A stretch of DNA of 52,876 nt from positions 1 to 52,876 of the forward strand of contig NZ_JABVXF010000030.1 in the NCBI RefSeq assembly GCF_013349995.1. Reading direction: 5' to 3'. Below, one piece after another: positions 39,391 to 47,671 of this stretch. Source of the DNA: Pseudoalteromonas sp. 0303 (lineage in GTDB: Bacteria > Pseudomonadota > Gammaproteobacteria > Enterobacterales > Alteromonadaceae). The notes below the pieces were generated by a model. The model had not been told where the DNA came from and ran no database searches. It saw only the letters and a program-made list of their open reading frames with translations. The position numbers and the translations under genes are program-made. Positions within the stretch are counted from its first letter, which is position 1. Every line of letters starts with the position of its first letter.

Positions 39391-39945
39391 ATGAGACTTC
39401 TACTAGAGCAACTTGAAAATTCTTTAGATTCGGGGAATTATTACCTCTCCTTATTTACCGCTCTGACGCTTCCAGATATTGCAGGAGCATTGGGCTCTGA
39501 GGATGGTTTGGCGACAGGAGCGAAGTACAAAGAGTGGTATGAGAGGTGGGGAAGGCCTAGGTTTGTGGATACTATTCTTGAGAAAGTTCCTGAACATTCC
39601 AAAGCGTTTGTTACTTTTATTGAAAATCCGCTAGATGGTGAAGCTTGCTATTTATTCCGTTGCTCTTTACTTCATCAAGGGAAAGCGGCGCATCCTAAAA
39701 GTCAATTTACCCAAATCATTTTTATCGAGCCAGGGTCAACGACAAACGTAATACACTATGGTGTTATGAATGGTGCGCTTTGTATCGACTTAGCCTCCTT
39801 TTGTAAAGAGATGATACTTGGAGTTCGTATGTGGCTAGATGAGTTCGAGTCATCCGAGCAGTATCAAAGGAATTATGCTGACTTCGTACAACGGCACCCT
39901 ACAGGATTAGCGCCTTATATTGTCGGTGTACCAGTAATCGCTTAA
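39391..39945 (+). CDS. Hypothetical 184-aa protein, gene-cassette-like
   Basis: ATG at 39391 has a strong AAGGAG upstream. The opening (LENSLDSGNYYLSLFTALTL, then PDIAGALGS) and FRCSLLHQG resemble a conserved unknown family often seen as a mobile gene cassette; function unknown. It is followed at once by an attC-like sequence. Confidence 0.6.
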   Translation: MRLLLEQLENSLDSGNYYLSLFTALTLPDIAGALGSEDGLATGAKYKEWYERWGRPRFVDTILEKVPEHSKAFVTFIENPLDGEACYLFRCSLLHQGKAAHPKSQFTQIIFIEPGSTTNVIHYGVMNGALCIDLASFCKEMILGVRMWLDEFESSEQYQRNYADFVQRHPTGLAPYIVGVPVIA

Positions 39946-39947
39946 AA

Positions 39948-40010
39948 AGCCTAACAAGCGGTTTACCGGACAAACTTTGCAGTCTGCAATAAGCCGTCTG
40001 GAATTTTAGG
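39948..40010 (+). repeat. attC-like sequence behind the 39391 gene
   Basis: Starts with GCCTAACAAGCGG, the usual 5' core of integron attC sites, has internal pairing (CGGTTTA/TAAGCCG with one mismatch; TTGCAG/CTGCAA) and ends TTTTAGGT, a mutated 3' core (GTTAGGT expected). No integron integrase is present. Confidence 0.45.
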
Positions 40011-40062
40011 TAAAGTTTTTAAATGCAAGATGTAAGATAGAGCTGTAGCTAATTCAATTAAA

Positions 40063-40088
40063 AAAAACAGCTTAAATGCTGGTTTTTC
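40063..40088. terminator. Bidirectional hairpin between convergent genes
   Basis: AAAACAGC and GCTGGTTTTT arms with a 6-nt loop between the gene ending at 39945 and the leftward gene ending at 40093. Confidence 0.6.
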
Positions 40089-40092
40089 ATTA

Positions 40093-40458
40093 TTACTCCC
40101 ATCTTTCCTCCCATACTTCCAATAGTTCTCGTTTTTCTTTTAATTTCAATAAGAGTTCATCAATTTTAGGTTTTTTTGAGCGTTCGTGGGGCCGTTTGTA
40201 TATGTCTAGTGTGATATTTCTGTTTGTGTTTTTGTTAGTAAAGCTTTTATCAATATTTTCTTTATAACGGCGTACATTTTTCTTCCTGCTACAGCCACAG
40301 CCTTTAACTCGACCTAAGCTGCATTTCCGAATGATTTTGATCGTTCCGCAGATGCATTTGCATTTAAATAACTCCTTATTCGCAGTGTCTTTCCCCTTGG
40401 ATTCAATTACAGTCCAATCATTAAAGGATTGATTCGGTAGTACCTTTCCCTTAGCCAT
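40093..40458 (-). CDS. Phage-type zinc-ribbon DNA-binding protein (121 aa)
   Basis: Start taken at ATG 40458, 1 nt behind the stop of the upstream gene; a longer frame exists. Residues 30-60 hold FKCKCICGTIKII and RVKGCGCSRKK: a CxCxC plus CxC arrangement like the zinc ribbon preceding AP2/HNH domains in phage proteins. The C-terminus is lysine/glutamate-rich and helical. Probably a DNA-binding regulator. Confidence 0.55.
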   Translation of the reverse strand: MAKGKVLPNQSFNDWTVIESKGKDTANKELFKCKCICGTIKIIRKCSLGRVKGCGCSRKKNVRRYKENIDKSFTNKNTNRNITLDIYKRPHERSKKPKIDELLLKLKEKRELLEVWEERWE

Positions 40459-40459
40459 A

Positions 40460-40729
40460 TTAGACCACCAGCATTTTAGGGCGTTTAAAAAGGATTGCAT
40501 CATTCGCTATTGATTCAATGCTTCTTCCTCGGCCTTCAATAGCTTCAACTTTGATTTTGACGTTATCACCGTGGTCCATGACAATCACTGTATAGCGAGA
40601 ATCATTGCAAATACTAGTCATCCACTGTGCAGCTTTTGATTTAGACACCCCAAAATGTCTCGCTAGATCTTGTTCTGATTGAAAGGTTTGTATTGATAGC
40701 ATGAATTCTGCAGCTTTTCTTATCGACAT
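40460..40729 (-). CDS. Helix-turn-helix protein (89 aa)
   Basis: The segment FQSEQDLARHFGVSKSKAAQW is a helix-turn-helix. The rest is beta-rich. Operon with the zinc-ribbon gene behind it. Family otherwise not recognised. Confidence 0.6.
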   Translation of the reverse strand: MSIRKAAEFMLSIQTFQSEQDLARHFGVSKSKAAQWMTSICNDSRYTVIVMDHGDNVKIKVEAIEGRGRSIESIANDAILFKRPKMLVV

Positions 40730-40818
40730 GTGACACCTGACACTTTTTATTGGACTACAGGCAATTTAGGTTCACAGGTAGGTTAGGCTCAACATTATTT
40801 CAAAATTTGGGAATTTTA

Positions 40819-40998
40819 ATGGACATTTATCAATTTATGGCTCGCGCTCTCCTTGGAAAAGCTAAAGGTGATACGTTTCCCACAAAAACAAACGGTTGGT
40901 ATTCGGTCACTAAGTGCCAACCAAGATGCTGCGATTCAGGTCTTCTTTGTGGAATTTCTACTTTTGTGAAATCGAATTCAGGAAATAGGGAAGGGTGA
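40819..40998 (+). pseudogene. Possible frameshifted gene remnant
   Basis: From ATG 40819 a protein-like start (MDIYQFMARALLGKAKGDTF) is followed by unnatural cysteine-rich sequence, while the +1 frame then reads SANQDAAIQVFFVEF before a stop. Probably a decayed small gene. The rest of 40730-41152 holds no gene apart from an orphan iteron and the higA-module promoter. Confidence 0.3.
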
Positions 40999-41059
40999 CT
41001 GTTTGCAGTAAAGTGGTAATTCCTACTTCATGACATTCAAAAACCGCAAAAAATCACTT

Positions 41060-41079
41060 AAAGGTGTGTCTATCCCCAC
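41060..41079 (-). repeat. Orphan iteron of origin 1
   Basis: AAAGGTGTGTCTATCCCCAC differs at only 2 of 20 positions from the iteron at 19386-19405, yet lies 21.7 kb away, 22 bp upstream of the promoter of the HigA module. Confidence 0.7.
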
Positions 41080-41100
41080 TAAAAGAATACGACAACGCAT

Positions 41101-41143
41101 TTGACATAAATTACCTACAAGGTAATATTACCTATAAGGTAAT
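41101..41143 (+). promoter_or_regulatory. HigA-module promoter with tandem palindromic operators
   Basis: A consensus -35 TTGACA (41101-41106), 16-bp spacer and -10 TAATAT (41123-41128) are overlapped by two adjacent perfect palindromes, ATTACCTACAAGGTAAT (41110-41126) and ATTACCTATAAGGTAAT (41127-41143). This is the classical layout of an autoregulated toxin-antitoxin operon. Confidence 0.85.
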
Positions 41144-41152
41144 GGAGCTTGT

Positions 41153-41446
41153 ATGAGTATAAAAACAATAAAATGCCACCTTATTAGGGCGGTTTGGGAG
41201 TTTGATGATGTGTCAGTATTCCCCCTAACCTATGGGTATGAGATACGAGATATTTTGTTCGATTTGGATGCTGCAGGGGTTATTGCGGATTTGGAAGATA
41301 TAGGGGCAATAAACTATAACCCAGAGCATGAAGAAGCATGGTCCATTACTGTGACTGTAAATAATGTTGAGCCTTGTGGCGCTGTTACATGTGATTTTTT
41401 TCAAGGCGATTGTTATAACGTTGACTTTAAGGAGTGTAACGCATGA
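41153..41446 (+). CDS. Very acidic 97-aa partner of a HigA-type antitoxin
   Basis: Family not recognised; it is not a RelE/HigB fold by eye. GGAG precedes the ATG. About 20 Asp/Glu against 5 Lys/Arg, with three cysteines near the C-terminus (FFQGDCYNVDFKECNA). It occupies the toxin position upstream of higA, overlaps it by 4 nt and shares its operator. It could be a new toxin type, or a third-party acidic protein such as an inhibitor. Confidence 0.65.
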   Translation: MSIKTIKCHLIRAVWEFDDVSVFPLTYGYEIRDILFDLDAAGVIADLEDIGAINYNPEHEEAWSITVTVNNVEPCGAVTCDFFQGDCYNVDFKECNA

Positions 41447-41763
41447 GTGTACCAGATTTTGTAAATGCATCAGAACCTGTTTCAAGGCCAGAAGATTTGT
41501 ATCGACCTCACCCTGGCGAAGTGTTTGCACGCAGATGTTTATCTAAAAGCAATTTAAAACGTGAAGAGGTGGCTCGTCGAATTGGTATTTCTGCCAAGCA
41601 TTTGTCGCGCTTGGTGAATGGTCATGTGTCTGTAGGCGTAGAATTAGCCAGAAAGTTAGAAGCATGCACTAATATTAGCGCTGCTGCGTGGCTTCATTAT
41701 CAAAATCAGTTCGATTTGTATGAACACCATAAATTAGAGCCAGCTCAGCTTATATACGCTTAA
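41443..41763 (+). CDS. higA: HigA-family antitoxin / XRE regulator (106 aa)
   Basis: The family opening HPGEVFARRCLSKSNL is followed by the helix-turn-helix VARRIGISAKHLSRLVNGH and the HigA closing region AAAWLHYQNQFDLYEH. Normal length. It should bind the tandem palindromes at 41110-41143 and repress the operon. The usual HigB toxin is absent; the upstream gene is unrelated. Confidence 0.88.
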   Translation: MSVPDFVNASEPVSRPEDLYRPHPGEVFARRCLSKSNLKREEVARRIGISAKHLSRLVNGHVSVGVELARKLEACTNISAAAWLHYQNQFDLYEHHKLEPAQLIYA

Positions 41764-41792
41764 GTTCGTGCCATTTTGCTAAATGTTTTTAT

Positions 41793-41830
41793 AAAAGCCT
41801 CTACATATACCCTATGTAGAGGCTTTTTTA
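41793..41830. terminator. Strong terminator behind higA
   Basis: Perfect 15-bp stem AAAAGCCTCTACATA/TATGTAGAGGCTTTT with a 5-nt loop and a further T-run. Confidence 0.88.
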
Positions 41831-41862
41831 TTTGGTGGATTTGGTTTGTTATTGTTAAAAGG

Positions 41863-41897
41863 ACTTTTTCTGAAGTGATCGTTAATTTCGGTATCGT
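41863..41897 (+). promoter_or_regulatory. Family-1 promoter (consensus box)
   Basis: Box ACTTTTTCTG, 19-bp spacer, -10 TATCGT; 35 nt before the ATG at 41933. Confidence 0.65.
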
Positions 41898-41932
41898 GAT
41901 GTTTATACCAACACTTTAAACAAGAAGGTCTT

Positions 41933-42892
41933 ATGTATAACGAATCGAATTTAACTATCTCATTACTCAAACTTTCATTTGATTTGTTTGAGCAACAGAT
42001 TACGCAGTTTGTTGATAGCTCTGATGTCACTGAGTATAACGACAGTGGTATTGATATGGTTACATTTTTGGTTGTTGTTGATGATCATGATGATAATGCA
42101 TTAACAAACTTTCTTGCGGATCAAAATATTCCTTATGATATTTCGTGGGATTCTTATTCAGACCGGCATTGTACTATTCCAGCCGGTCATGCAAGCAAAC
42201 GTATACTTCCAAATGGTCGTTCTCAATCTTTAGTATTCGATAATTCAGAATTAAGCGATAAAGTTCCATTCTTGGATGTGCTTGAAGCATATGAGTCAGG
42301 CCATATAGAGCAGTTCCTTAACGACCATTTAAAAAGCACGCACGTTATTTCTTGGCCTGAACAGCACGAAATCATTCGATGTATGTGCAAGTCAATGGAT
42401 AGCCTCAAGAATCTAGAGCAGGCAGAATTAGACGCGTTAGTCGATGAAATGAACACCAAAATTGCCCTTTCGCAAAGTAACACTAGTCCACTTAGTGATG
42501 ATGAGCTTCAGAGTGTTGAAAGTATGGCAACAGTCATAAACAATAGCGGGAGCATGATTCAGTCATATTTTCTAATTAGTAATGGGTATATTGTTGAGCC
42601 TATTGTTGTAAAACTGTCTCCAGCCGCGAAAGCGACTGCACCTGGCTTTAGTTTGATGGACTCAATGGATAAGCAAGTAGTAAAGGGTTATACCAATGAA
42701 GGTGTTAACTTAAGCCTGTCTTTTGAAGGCTATGGAGATCGTTATAGTGTGGGTTCAAAGAAAGGAACACCACTAATGGTTGAGTATTATCATGGAGAAT
42801 TACGTGTTGTTATTTGGTCGGATATTAACAAGGTAGATCCAACCCACATAGTATCGCTTGAGGGAGCTAAATTGGAAAAGCTTAAAGGTTAG
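41933..42892 (+). CDS. Hypothetical acidic 319-aa protein
   Basis: Family not recognised. AAGGT precedes the ATG. Soluble and acidic; the middle (about 145-200) is a glutamine/glutamate-rich helix (NLEQAELDALVDEMNTKI), the C-terminal third beta-rich. No catalytic motif visible. Single-gene unit. Confidence 0.6.
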   Translation: MYNESNLTISLLKLSFDLFEQQITQFVDSSDVTEYNDSGIDMVTFLVVVDDHDDNALTNFLADQNIPYDISWDSYSDRHCTIPAGHASKRILPNGRSQSLVFDNSELSDKVPFLDVLEAYESGHIEQFLNDHLKSTHVISWPEQHEIIRCMCKSMDSLKNLEQAELDALVDEMNTKIALSQSNTSPLSDDELQSVESMATVINNSGSMIQSYFLISNGYIVEPIVVKLSPAAKATAPGFSLMDSMDKQVVKGYTNEGVNLSLSFEGYGDRYSVGSKKGTPLMVEYYHGELRVVIWSDINKVDPTHIVSLEGAKLEKLKG

Positions 42893-42902
42893 TAGGGTAG
42901 GG

Positions 42903-42982
42903 GCCGCAAGGCTCCGACCCCTTGCGGCACAAAGCTGGGCAAGTGCGTGCGAAAGCAAAATAAATTAACCAGCTTTGATAAT
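42903..42982. repeat. Two hairpins in the gap 42893-43123
   Basis: A perfect 9-bp stem GCCGCAAGG/CCTTGCGGC (42903-42928) is followed by AAAGCTGG/CCAGCTTT arms enclosing about 33 nt. The first probably ends the rightward gene despite lacking a T-run. The remaining sequence to 43123 shows nothing else. Confidence 0.5.
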
Positions 42983-43123
42983 TGAAGCATACAATTCACT
43001 GTTCCATTTCACCACGAAAAAGTGATTATTTTAAAAATACCTCTCTTTCAAATGTAAAGTTTCAATGAGGGTGTACCTAATCGACTTTACGATTTGTAAC
43101 AGCTGATGTTTCTCATGGTATTT

Positions 43124-44080
43124 TTACTTACCGGACTTCAAAGAGGCTAGTTCGAATAAAGTATAATTATGCTCAGGTATACCAAGCCACGATAAAGTAT
43201 CCTCGAATTTAGCTTTCTCCTTTGCACCATAGTAAGAAACATACCATTGGCAATGTTGCGGAACGCGCTCCTTAATTGCTTCAAAGTACTCAATATCTAC
43301 ATCTGACATTGAGTGGCCAAGAATATAAATGTGCTTTAACTCGACTAATCTATTAAAAAGGCTTGAGTGAGTTTTTATGGTTTCGCTAACATTTTTAAAA
43401 GTTCTTTCGTAATAAGAAAATAACTCTTCTCTAGCTTCATCGAGAGATGGTACGTATTGATCTGCCTTATATTCACGCCATTGTTCCCGCTGTTCTGGGG
43501 TTAACCCCTCGGGTGGACTTTCGTCATCTTGCTCTTCTCTAAATGTTTCTGGATCAACAGCGTGCCCCAAAATTATATTTTCCTTGTCATCATGAGTACC
43601 ATGCAAATACAAAATATTGTCGGCAGAGATGCCATAATTTTTTTCAAGTGTTCTGGTAAAGTTAAAACTAATATAGAAGGCACCTGAATCTAAGTTTAAT
43701 AAATATTCTGTGCCAACCTGGTGAGAATCTGCCTTACGAATGTATTCTGCAAAGGCGTTTCGTAAATCATTGCTCAAATAACCAACCATCCTTTGGGCCT
43801 CAAGGGTGCACGCATCCAAATCTTTATAATAATCATCACTGGCGGGGCAGGGGATGTATTCATTTATATGATCATCTAAGTAGCTAATATCAATATATGA
43901 AAGGTTTTCTTCAAAACAGCTCCACAAATTATCATCGGTATAATGGTAAGAAATAACCTTAGTCACAATGTCGTAAATTGCGGGGTTCTCACGTTTCAAA
44001 TATTCACTAAATCCAACGTAAGTTGTAGGTAAGCGATGATGCAAGTCAAAACCATTTCCAACAATATAAAGAGTTTCCAA
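43124..44080 (-). CDS. AbiH-family phage abortive-infection protein (318 aa)
   Basis: The N-terminus LYIVGNGFDLHHRLPTTY and the later ILYLHGTHDDKENIILGHA are the diagnostic AbiH segments; KHIYILGHSMSDVDIEYF near residue 265 is the third. Normal length. TTG start with GGCGGGAA upstream. AbiH confers abortive infection against phages in Lactococcus by an unknown mechanism. It borders the iteron array of replicon 2. Confidence 0.85.
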   Translation of the reverse strand: METLYIVGNGFDLHHRLPTTYVGFSEYLKRENPAIYDIVTKVISYHYTDDNLWSCFEENLSYIDISYLDDHINEYIPCPASDDYYKDLDACTLEAQRMVGYLSNDLRNAFAEYIRKADSHQVGTEYLLNLDSGAFYISFNFTRTLEKNYGISADNILYLHGTHDDKENIILGHAVDPETFREEQDDESPPEGLTPEQREQWREYKADQYVPSLDEAREELFSYYERTFKNVSETIKTHSSLFNRLVELKHIYILGHSMSDVDIEYFEAIKERVPQHCQWYVSYYGAKEKAKFEDTLSWLGIPEHNYTLFELASLKSGK

Positions 44081-44198
44081 ATTCCCGCCTTAGCATTAGT
44101 GCATACTTTAAACTTGGGGTAGTTTAGTTGGATTAAAGGAAAGGTCCAATTTTGATATGGTATCTAGTTTTGTTGTATTTGCAGGATTTGTTCGACAG

Positions 44199-44332
44199 TA
44201 CACCAGTATTTTTTATTGATACAGTTAAGCCCCTGATATTAACTAGCCATACACCAGAATAGTGTAATGCAACATTATTATGAATACACATTTATGGTAT
44301 TGCACACCAGTATTCTGTATTGATACTTTAGG
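44199..44332. repeat. Outlying copy of the replicon-2 repeat
   Basis: Just over one unit of the 105-bp repeat, including ACACCAGAATAGTGTAAT and TTTATGGTATTGCACACCAG; GATAC anchors at 44218 and 44322 are 104 bp apart. The main array resumes only at about 45140, beyond the gene 44440-45105. The rest of the gap 44081-44439 contains no other gene. Confidence 0.75.
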
Positions 44333-44371
44333 CGAGAACCTTATTGTTCCCCCCTCATATAACTGATTAAG

Positions 44372-44402
44372 TTCTCACCATAGCTGAGAATTTACCATAT
44401 AA
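44372..44402 (+). promoter_or_regulatory. Promoter region of the 44440 gene
   Basis: TTCTCA/TGAGAA inverted repeat (44372-44390) followed by a TATAAT hexamer near 44398. Not of family 1 or 2. Confidence 0.4.
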
Positions 44403-44439
44403 TCAATCAACAATAATGAATTAAGAAAGGAAACTGCAA

Positions 44440-45105
44440 ATGGCAAGATTAAATTCAGATGTATTACTCAAGGTTGAAAACTCTATTCCCGTAGAGCTTA
44501 AGCAAGAAGCTTTAAATGGCTGGAGTATACTTTTGTCTAACCTACCATTCTTACTTACGGTCACTATTGTGCTGGGTAGTGCCATAGTAACTTACAAAGT
44601 ACAAATGAAAGGGAAAAAGGCTGAGCATGAAAACAAAATTTCAGAGTTTCGCCACCATTGGTTACAAGAATTAAGGGAAACAGCATCTGAATTAATAAAG
44701 ACTATGCACCTTTGCCAACTGCATTATATGAGGAGAGCGATTGTACTAGATTTCAAACGTAGTGCTGAAACGAACTTTCACACCTCCAACAGAATTAAGG
44801 GGACCACAGAACAAATTAACTCTTTCATGGAACAGTCAAAAACCCATTATGAAAATTTCCTTGAAGCAAGATCAAACTTTTACGGATTAGAAGCTAAGTT
44901 AAAAATGTTTTTCAAAAACGGAGATGATGCTTCTAAAGATCTCTTTAAATTATTAGATAACTTTAAGACTGAAATGCAAAAAGATAGGCACAGTTTAGAT
45001 GATGCCCCCTTAAATAGTGCGGTAGCTGAACTTCAGAAAATACTAAAGGATGAATGGGAAGTTACAAAGAAACGAACTTGGCTAAATAGCCAACAAAATA
45101 ACTAA
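44440..45105 (+). CDS. One-TM coiled-coil protein inside the iteron array (221 aa)
   Basis: GAAAGGA precedes the ATG. One membrane helix lies at about residues 32-50 (SNLPFLLTVTIVLGSAIV). It is followed by KISEFRHHWLQELRETASEL, a segment common in small membrane proteins of defence-rich regions, and a long helical cytoplasmic part. Function unknown. It splits the repeat array of replicon 2, so it was either inserted there or trapped by repeat expansion; together with AbiH it may form an anti-phage cargo. Confidence 0.6.
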   Translation: MARLNSDVLLKVENSIPVELKQEALNGWSILLSNLPFLLTVTIVLGSAIVTYKVQMKGKKAEHENKISEFRHHWLQELRETASELIKTMHLCQLHYMRRAIVLDFKRSAETNFHTSNRIKGTTEQINSFMEQSKTHYENFLEARSNFYGLEAKLKMFFKNGDDASKDLFKLLDNFKTEMQKDRHSLDDAPLNSAVAELQKILKDEWEVTKKRTWLNSQQNN

Positions 45106-45139
45106 ATATGAAACTGTATTGGGTGAAACGTTATTTTTC

Positions 45140-46010
45140 ACCCACAGACACAGTTAAACCCCTGCTATTAAATAGTCATACACCAGAGTGGTGTAATTCA
45201 ACTTGTTAGTGAATACATATTTATGGTGTATCGCACCAGTTTTATGTGTTGATACAGCACAACCCCTTGATAGTTACTAGCCATACACCACAATGGTGTA
45301 ATCCAACTTAATAATGAACACACATTTATGGTGCACCACACCAGTTTTGTGTATTGATACAGCTAAACCTCTGATAATTGCTTGTCATACACCACAATGG
45401 TGTAATTCAATTTATTAGTAAACACACATTTATGGTGTATCGCACCAGTTTTATGTGTTGATACAGCACAACCCCATGATAGTTACTAGCCAGACACCAG
45501 AATGGTGTAATCCAAACTAATAATGAACACATATTTATGGTGTATCGCACCAGTTTTATGTGTTGATACAGCACAACCCCATGATAGTTACTAGCCAGAC
45601 ACCAGAATGGTGTAATCCAAATTAATAATGAACACATATTTATGGTGTATCACACCAGTTTTGTGTATTGATACAGCTCAACCCCTTGATAGTTACTAGC
45701 CAGACACCAGAATGGTGTAATCCAAACTAATAATGAACACATATTTATGGTGTATCACACCAGTTATGTGTATTGATACAGCTCAACCCCTTGATAGTTA
45801 CTAGCCAGACACCAGAATGGTGTAATCCAAACTAATAATGAACACATATTTATGGTGTATCACACCAGTTATGTGTATTGATACAGCTCAACCCCTTGAT
45901 AGTTACTAGCCAGACACCAGAATGGTGTAATCCAAACTAATAATGAACACATATTTATGGTGTATCACACCAGTTTTGTGTATTGTGTAGCTAAATCGCA
46001 AGCAAGCTCA
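45140..46010. repeat. 105-bp tandem repeat array of replicon 2
   Basis: About eight units. GATAC anchors lie at 45251, 45356, 45460, 45565, 45670, 45775 and 45880, a period of 104-105 bp, i.e. ten helical turns. Each unit has the palindrome CACCAGAATGGTG and the divergent pair GGTGTATCACACC followed by AGTTTTGTGTATTGATAC. Degenerate copies continue to about 46210. These are probably Rep-binding or handcuffing sites upstream of rep. Confidence 0.85.
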
Positions 46011-46439
46011 GGCTATACACCAGTATGCTGTAATGAATACATGCTTGTGGTGTATAAAAACCACTTTTGTGTATTGATTTACTCAAGCTACCGTTCTGTG
46101 ATTACCTGTCACACCATATTGGTGTAATGCCAAGCATCTTTGAACACGTATTTATGGTGTAGAGCACTTAGATTAATACTGATAATGAGTTCAAAATTCG
46201 CGAGTAACACCAATTTTATGTAAAGATACAGCCTGCAGGCCCCTTTTATTTGATAAAAGTGCCCCTTTTAAGTTGTTGCAAAGGTGAACCGATCAAAAAT
46301 ACAAAACCAACACAACATCAAAAAAACAATAAGTTACAATTAAACTAACTTGCTGGCTCTCTGAAAATACAAAATTATGGTGTTACATACCAGTTTTATG
46401 TAAACTTAAAACTATGATTACACAATCTTGGTATGCGAC

Positions 46440-47507
46440 ATGTCTTCATCTAAACAATTGAGCAAAGTTCCTATTGCACGCTCTCATTTGCCTAAACACA
46501 TCAAACAAGGCCACCAGCTTGTATTTAGTAGAAAAGATCTTTCGCAGCGTGAAGCTGATTTGTTTGCTCTTATGATGGCTCAAATGAAGAGTGAAGATTG
46601 GGATAAGACCACGCCGCAATACACATTTACAGCTAGTCAGCTTTCAGAATGGTTGAAAATCGACTCCAAGCATATAGGTTCTATTCTTTCTCCTGCAGCT
46701 GAGCGCCTATCAACACATAAAATTGGTATTAAAATCGATTCAGGGAATGGCGATTACGATTTTGACTATAAACCACTCTTAAAACGTATTCAGTACAAGA
46801 AGGGGGTTTTAACAATGGTACCAAACGATATGCTTGAAAGTGAGTATATTGAATTCAGGCAAGGGTTTGCACTTGTAACTACCAAGACTTACTTAGATAT
46901 AAAACAAGAGTACGCAAAGCGCCTGTATGAAATTCTAAGCCGTTTTAAGAAAGATGGTTATGAAATGCACTTTCTGAAGATAGATGAGCTTAAGGGGCTT
47001 TTTGGACTGCTTGACGTTAAAGGTAAGCTTAAAGAAAACAAAAGCTCATTTTCAAATAATGGTGTATTTATGCAGCGCTGTATTAGAGACAGCATTGAAA
47101 AACTAATGGCTCATCCTATTGCTAAGAAAGAGTTCTTGTTTTTAAAAAGCCCCAACGGTGAAATTGGTTATGAGTTGCGCACGCAAGGGAAGCGTATATC
47201 AGAAATCAAATTCCTAGTAAGGTGGTTGGATAAAGGGACTGTCGATGAACTAAACATGCATGATGCACTTAAGACAGTCAAAGAGCTTATATCTAAACAA
47301 ATAACAACTAAAGAAAAGTTGTCTCGCCAAGAGTTAATCAAGCTCATGTTAGCATACCGATATCTAGGGCAGGATGATGAAGCTGATAGGGTAGAGCTGG
47401 CAATTCAAAGCAAAAGTGATGAAGAAGAGCTTCAACAAGAAAAAGATGAAGATGTAAATGATGAGCTGGCATCAATCATTGAGCTTTCAAAAGGCTTGGA
47501 GTACTAA
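46440..47507 (+). CDS. Rep_3-family replication initiator of replicon 2 (355 aa)
   Basis: Classical RepB/Rep_3 features: an opening HQLVFSRKDLSQREADLFAL (first winged helix) and the second winged helix with TKTYLDIKQEYAKRLYEIL, then SRFKKDGYEMHFLKIDELKG read in pieces. Normal length with an acidic tail (EEELQQEKDEDVNDEL). ATG at 46440 preferred over TTG at 46428. It should bind the iterons on both sides. It shows no obvious relation to the 546-aa Rep at 19714 beyond the fold. Confidence 0.88.
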   Translation: MSSSKQLSKVPIARSHLPKHIKQGHQLVFSRKDLSQREADLFALMMAQMKSEDWDKTTPQYTFTASQLSEWLKIDSKHIGSILSPAAERLSTHKIGIKIDSGNGDYDFDYKPLLKRIQYKKGVLTMVPNDMLESEYIEFRQGFALVTTKTYLDIKQEYAKRLYEILSRFKKDGYEMHFLKIDELKGLFGLLDVKGKLKENKSSFSNNGVFMQRCIRDSIEKLMAHPIAKKEFLFLKSPNGEIGYELRTQGKRISEIKFLVRWLDKGTVDELNMHDALKTVKELISKQITTKEKLSRQELIKLMLAYRYLGQDDEADRVELAIQSKSDEEELQQEKDEDVNDELASIIELSKGLEY

Positions 47508-47510
47508 TTT

Positions 47511-47636
47511 CACACCAGAATCATGTAAACTTAGCACCAGTTTTGTGATCAACAACACCAATTTTCGGATCATAAACACCAGTTTTGTGATCCGAAAAAC
47601 CAGAATTATGATCAACAACACCATAAATCAGATCTA
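47511..47636 (+). repeat. 21-bp iterons downstream of rep2
   Basis: Six direct copies near AACACCAGTTTTGTGATC; the CACCA anchors are spaced 22, 21, 21, 21 and 21 bp. They lie immediately behind the rep stop codon and are followed by an AT-rich region, so the true origin may be downstream of rep. 47637-47841 holds no gene. Confidence 0.85.
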
Positions 47637-47671
47637 AAAGCCTTGTTTTTTCATTTAAAGTCAAACACTTA

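Noticed and set aside
45407..45637. Minus-strand frame encoding a 35-residue sequence twice
   Set aside because: The frame is a by-product of the 105-bp repeat period, which is divisible by three; the peptide is cysteine/tryptophan-rich and has no ribosome binding site.
45140..46010. Regular repeats as a CRISPR array
   Set aside because: The units are contiguous 105-bp tandem repeats with no unique spacers, contain iteron motifs, and lie next to a rep gene with no cas genes.
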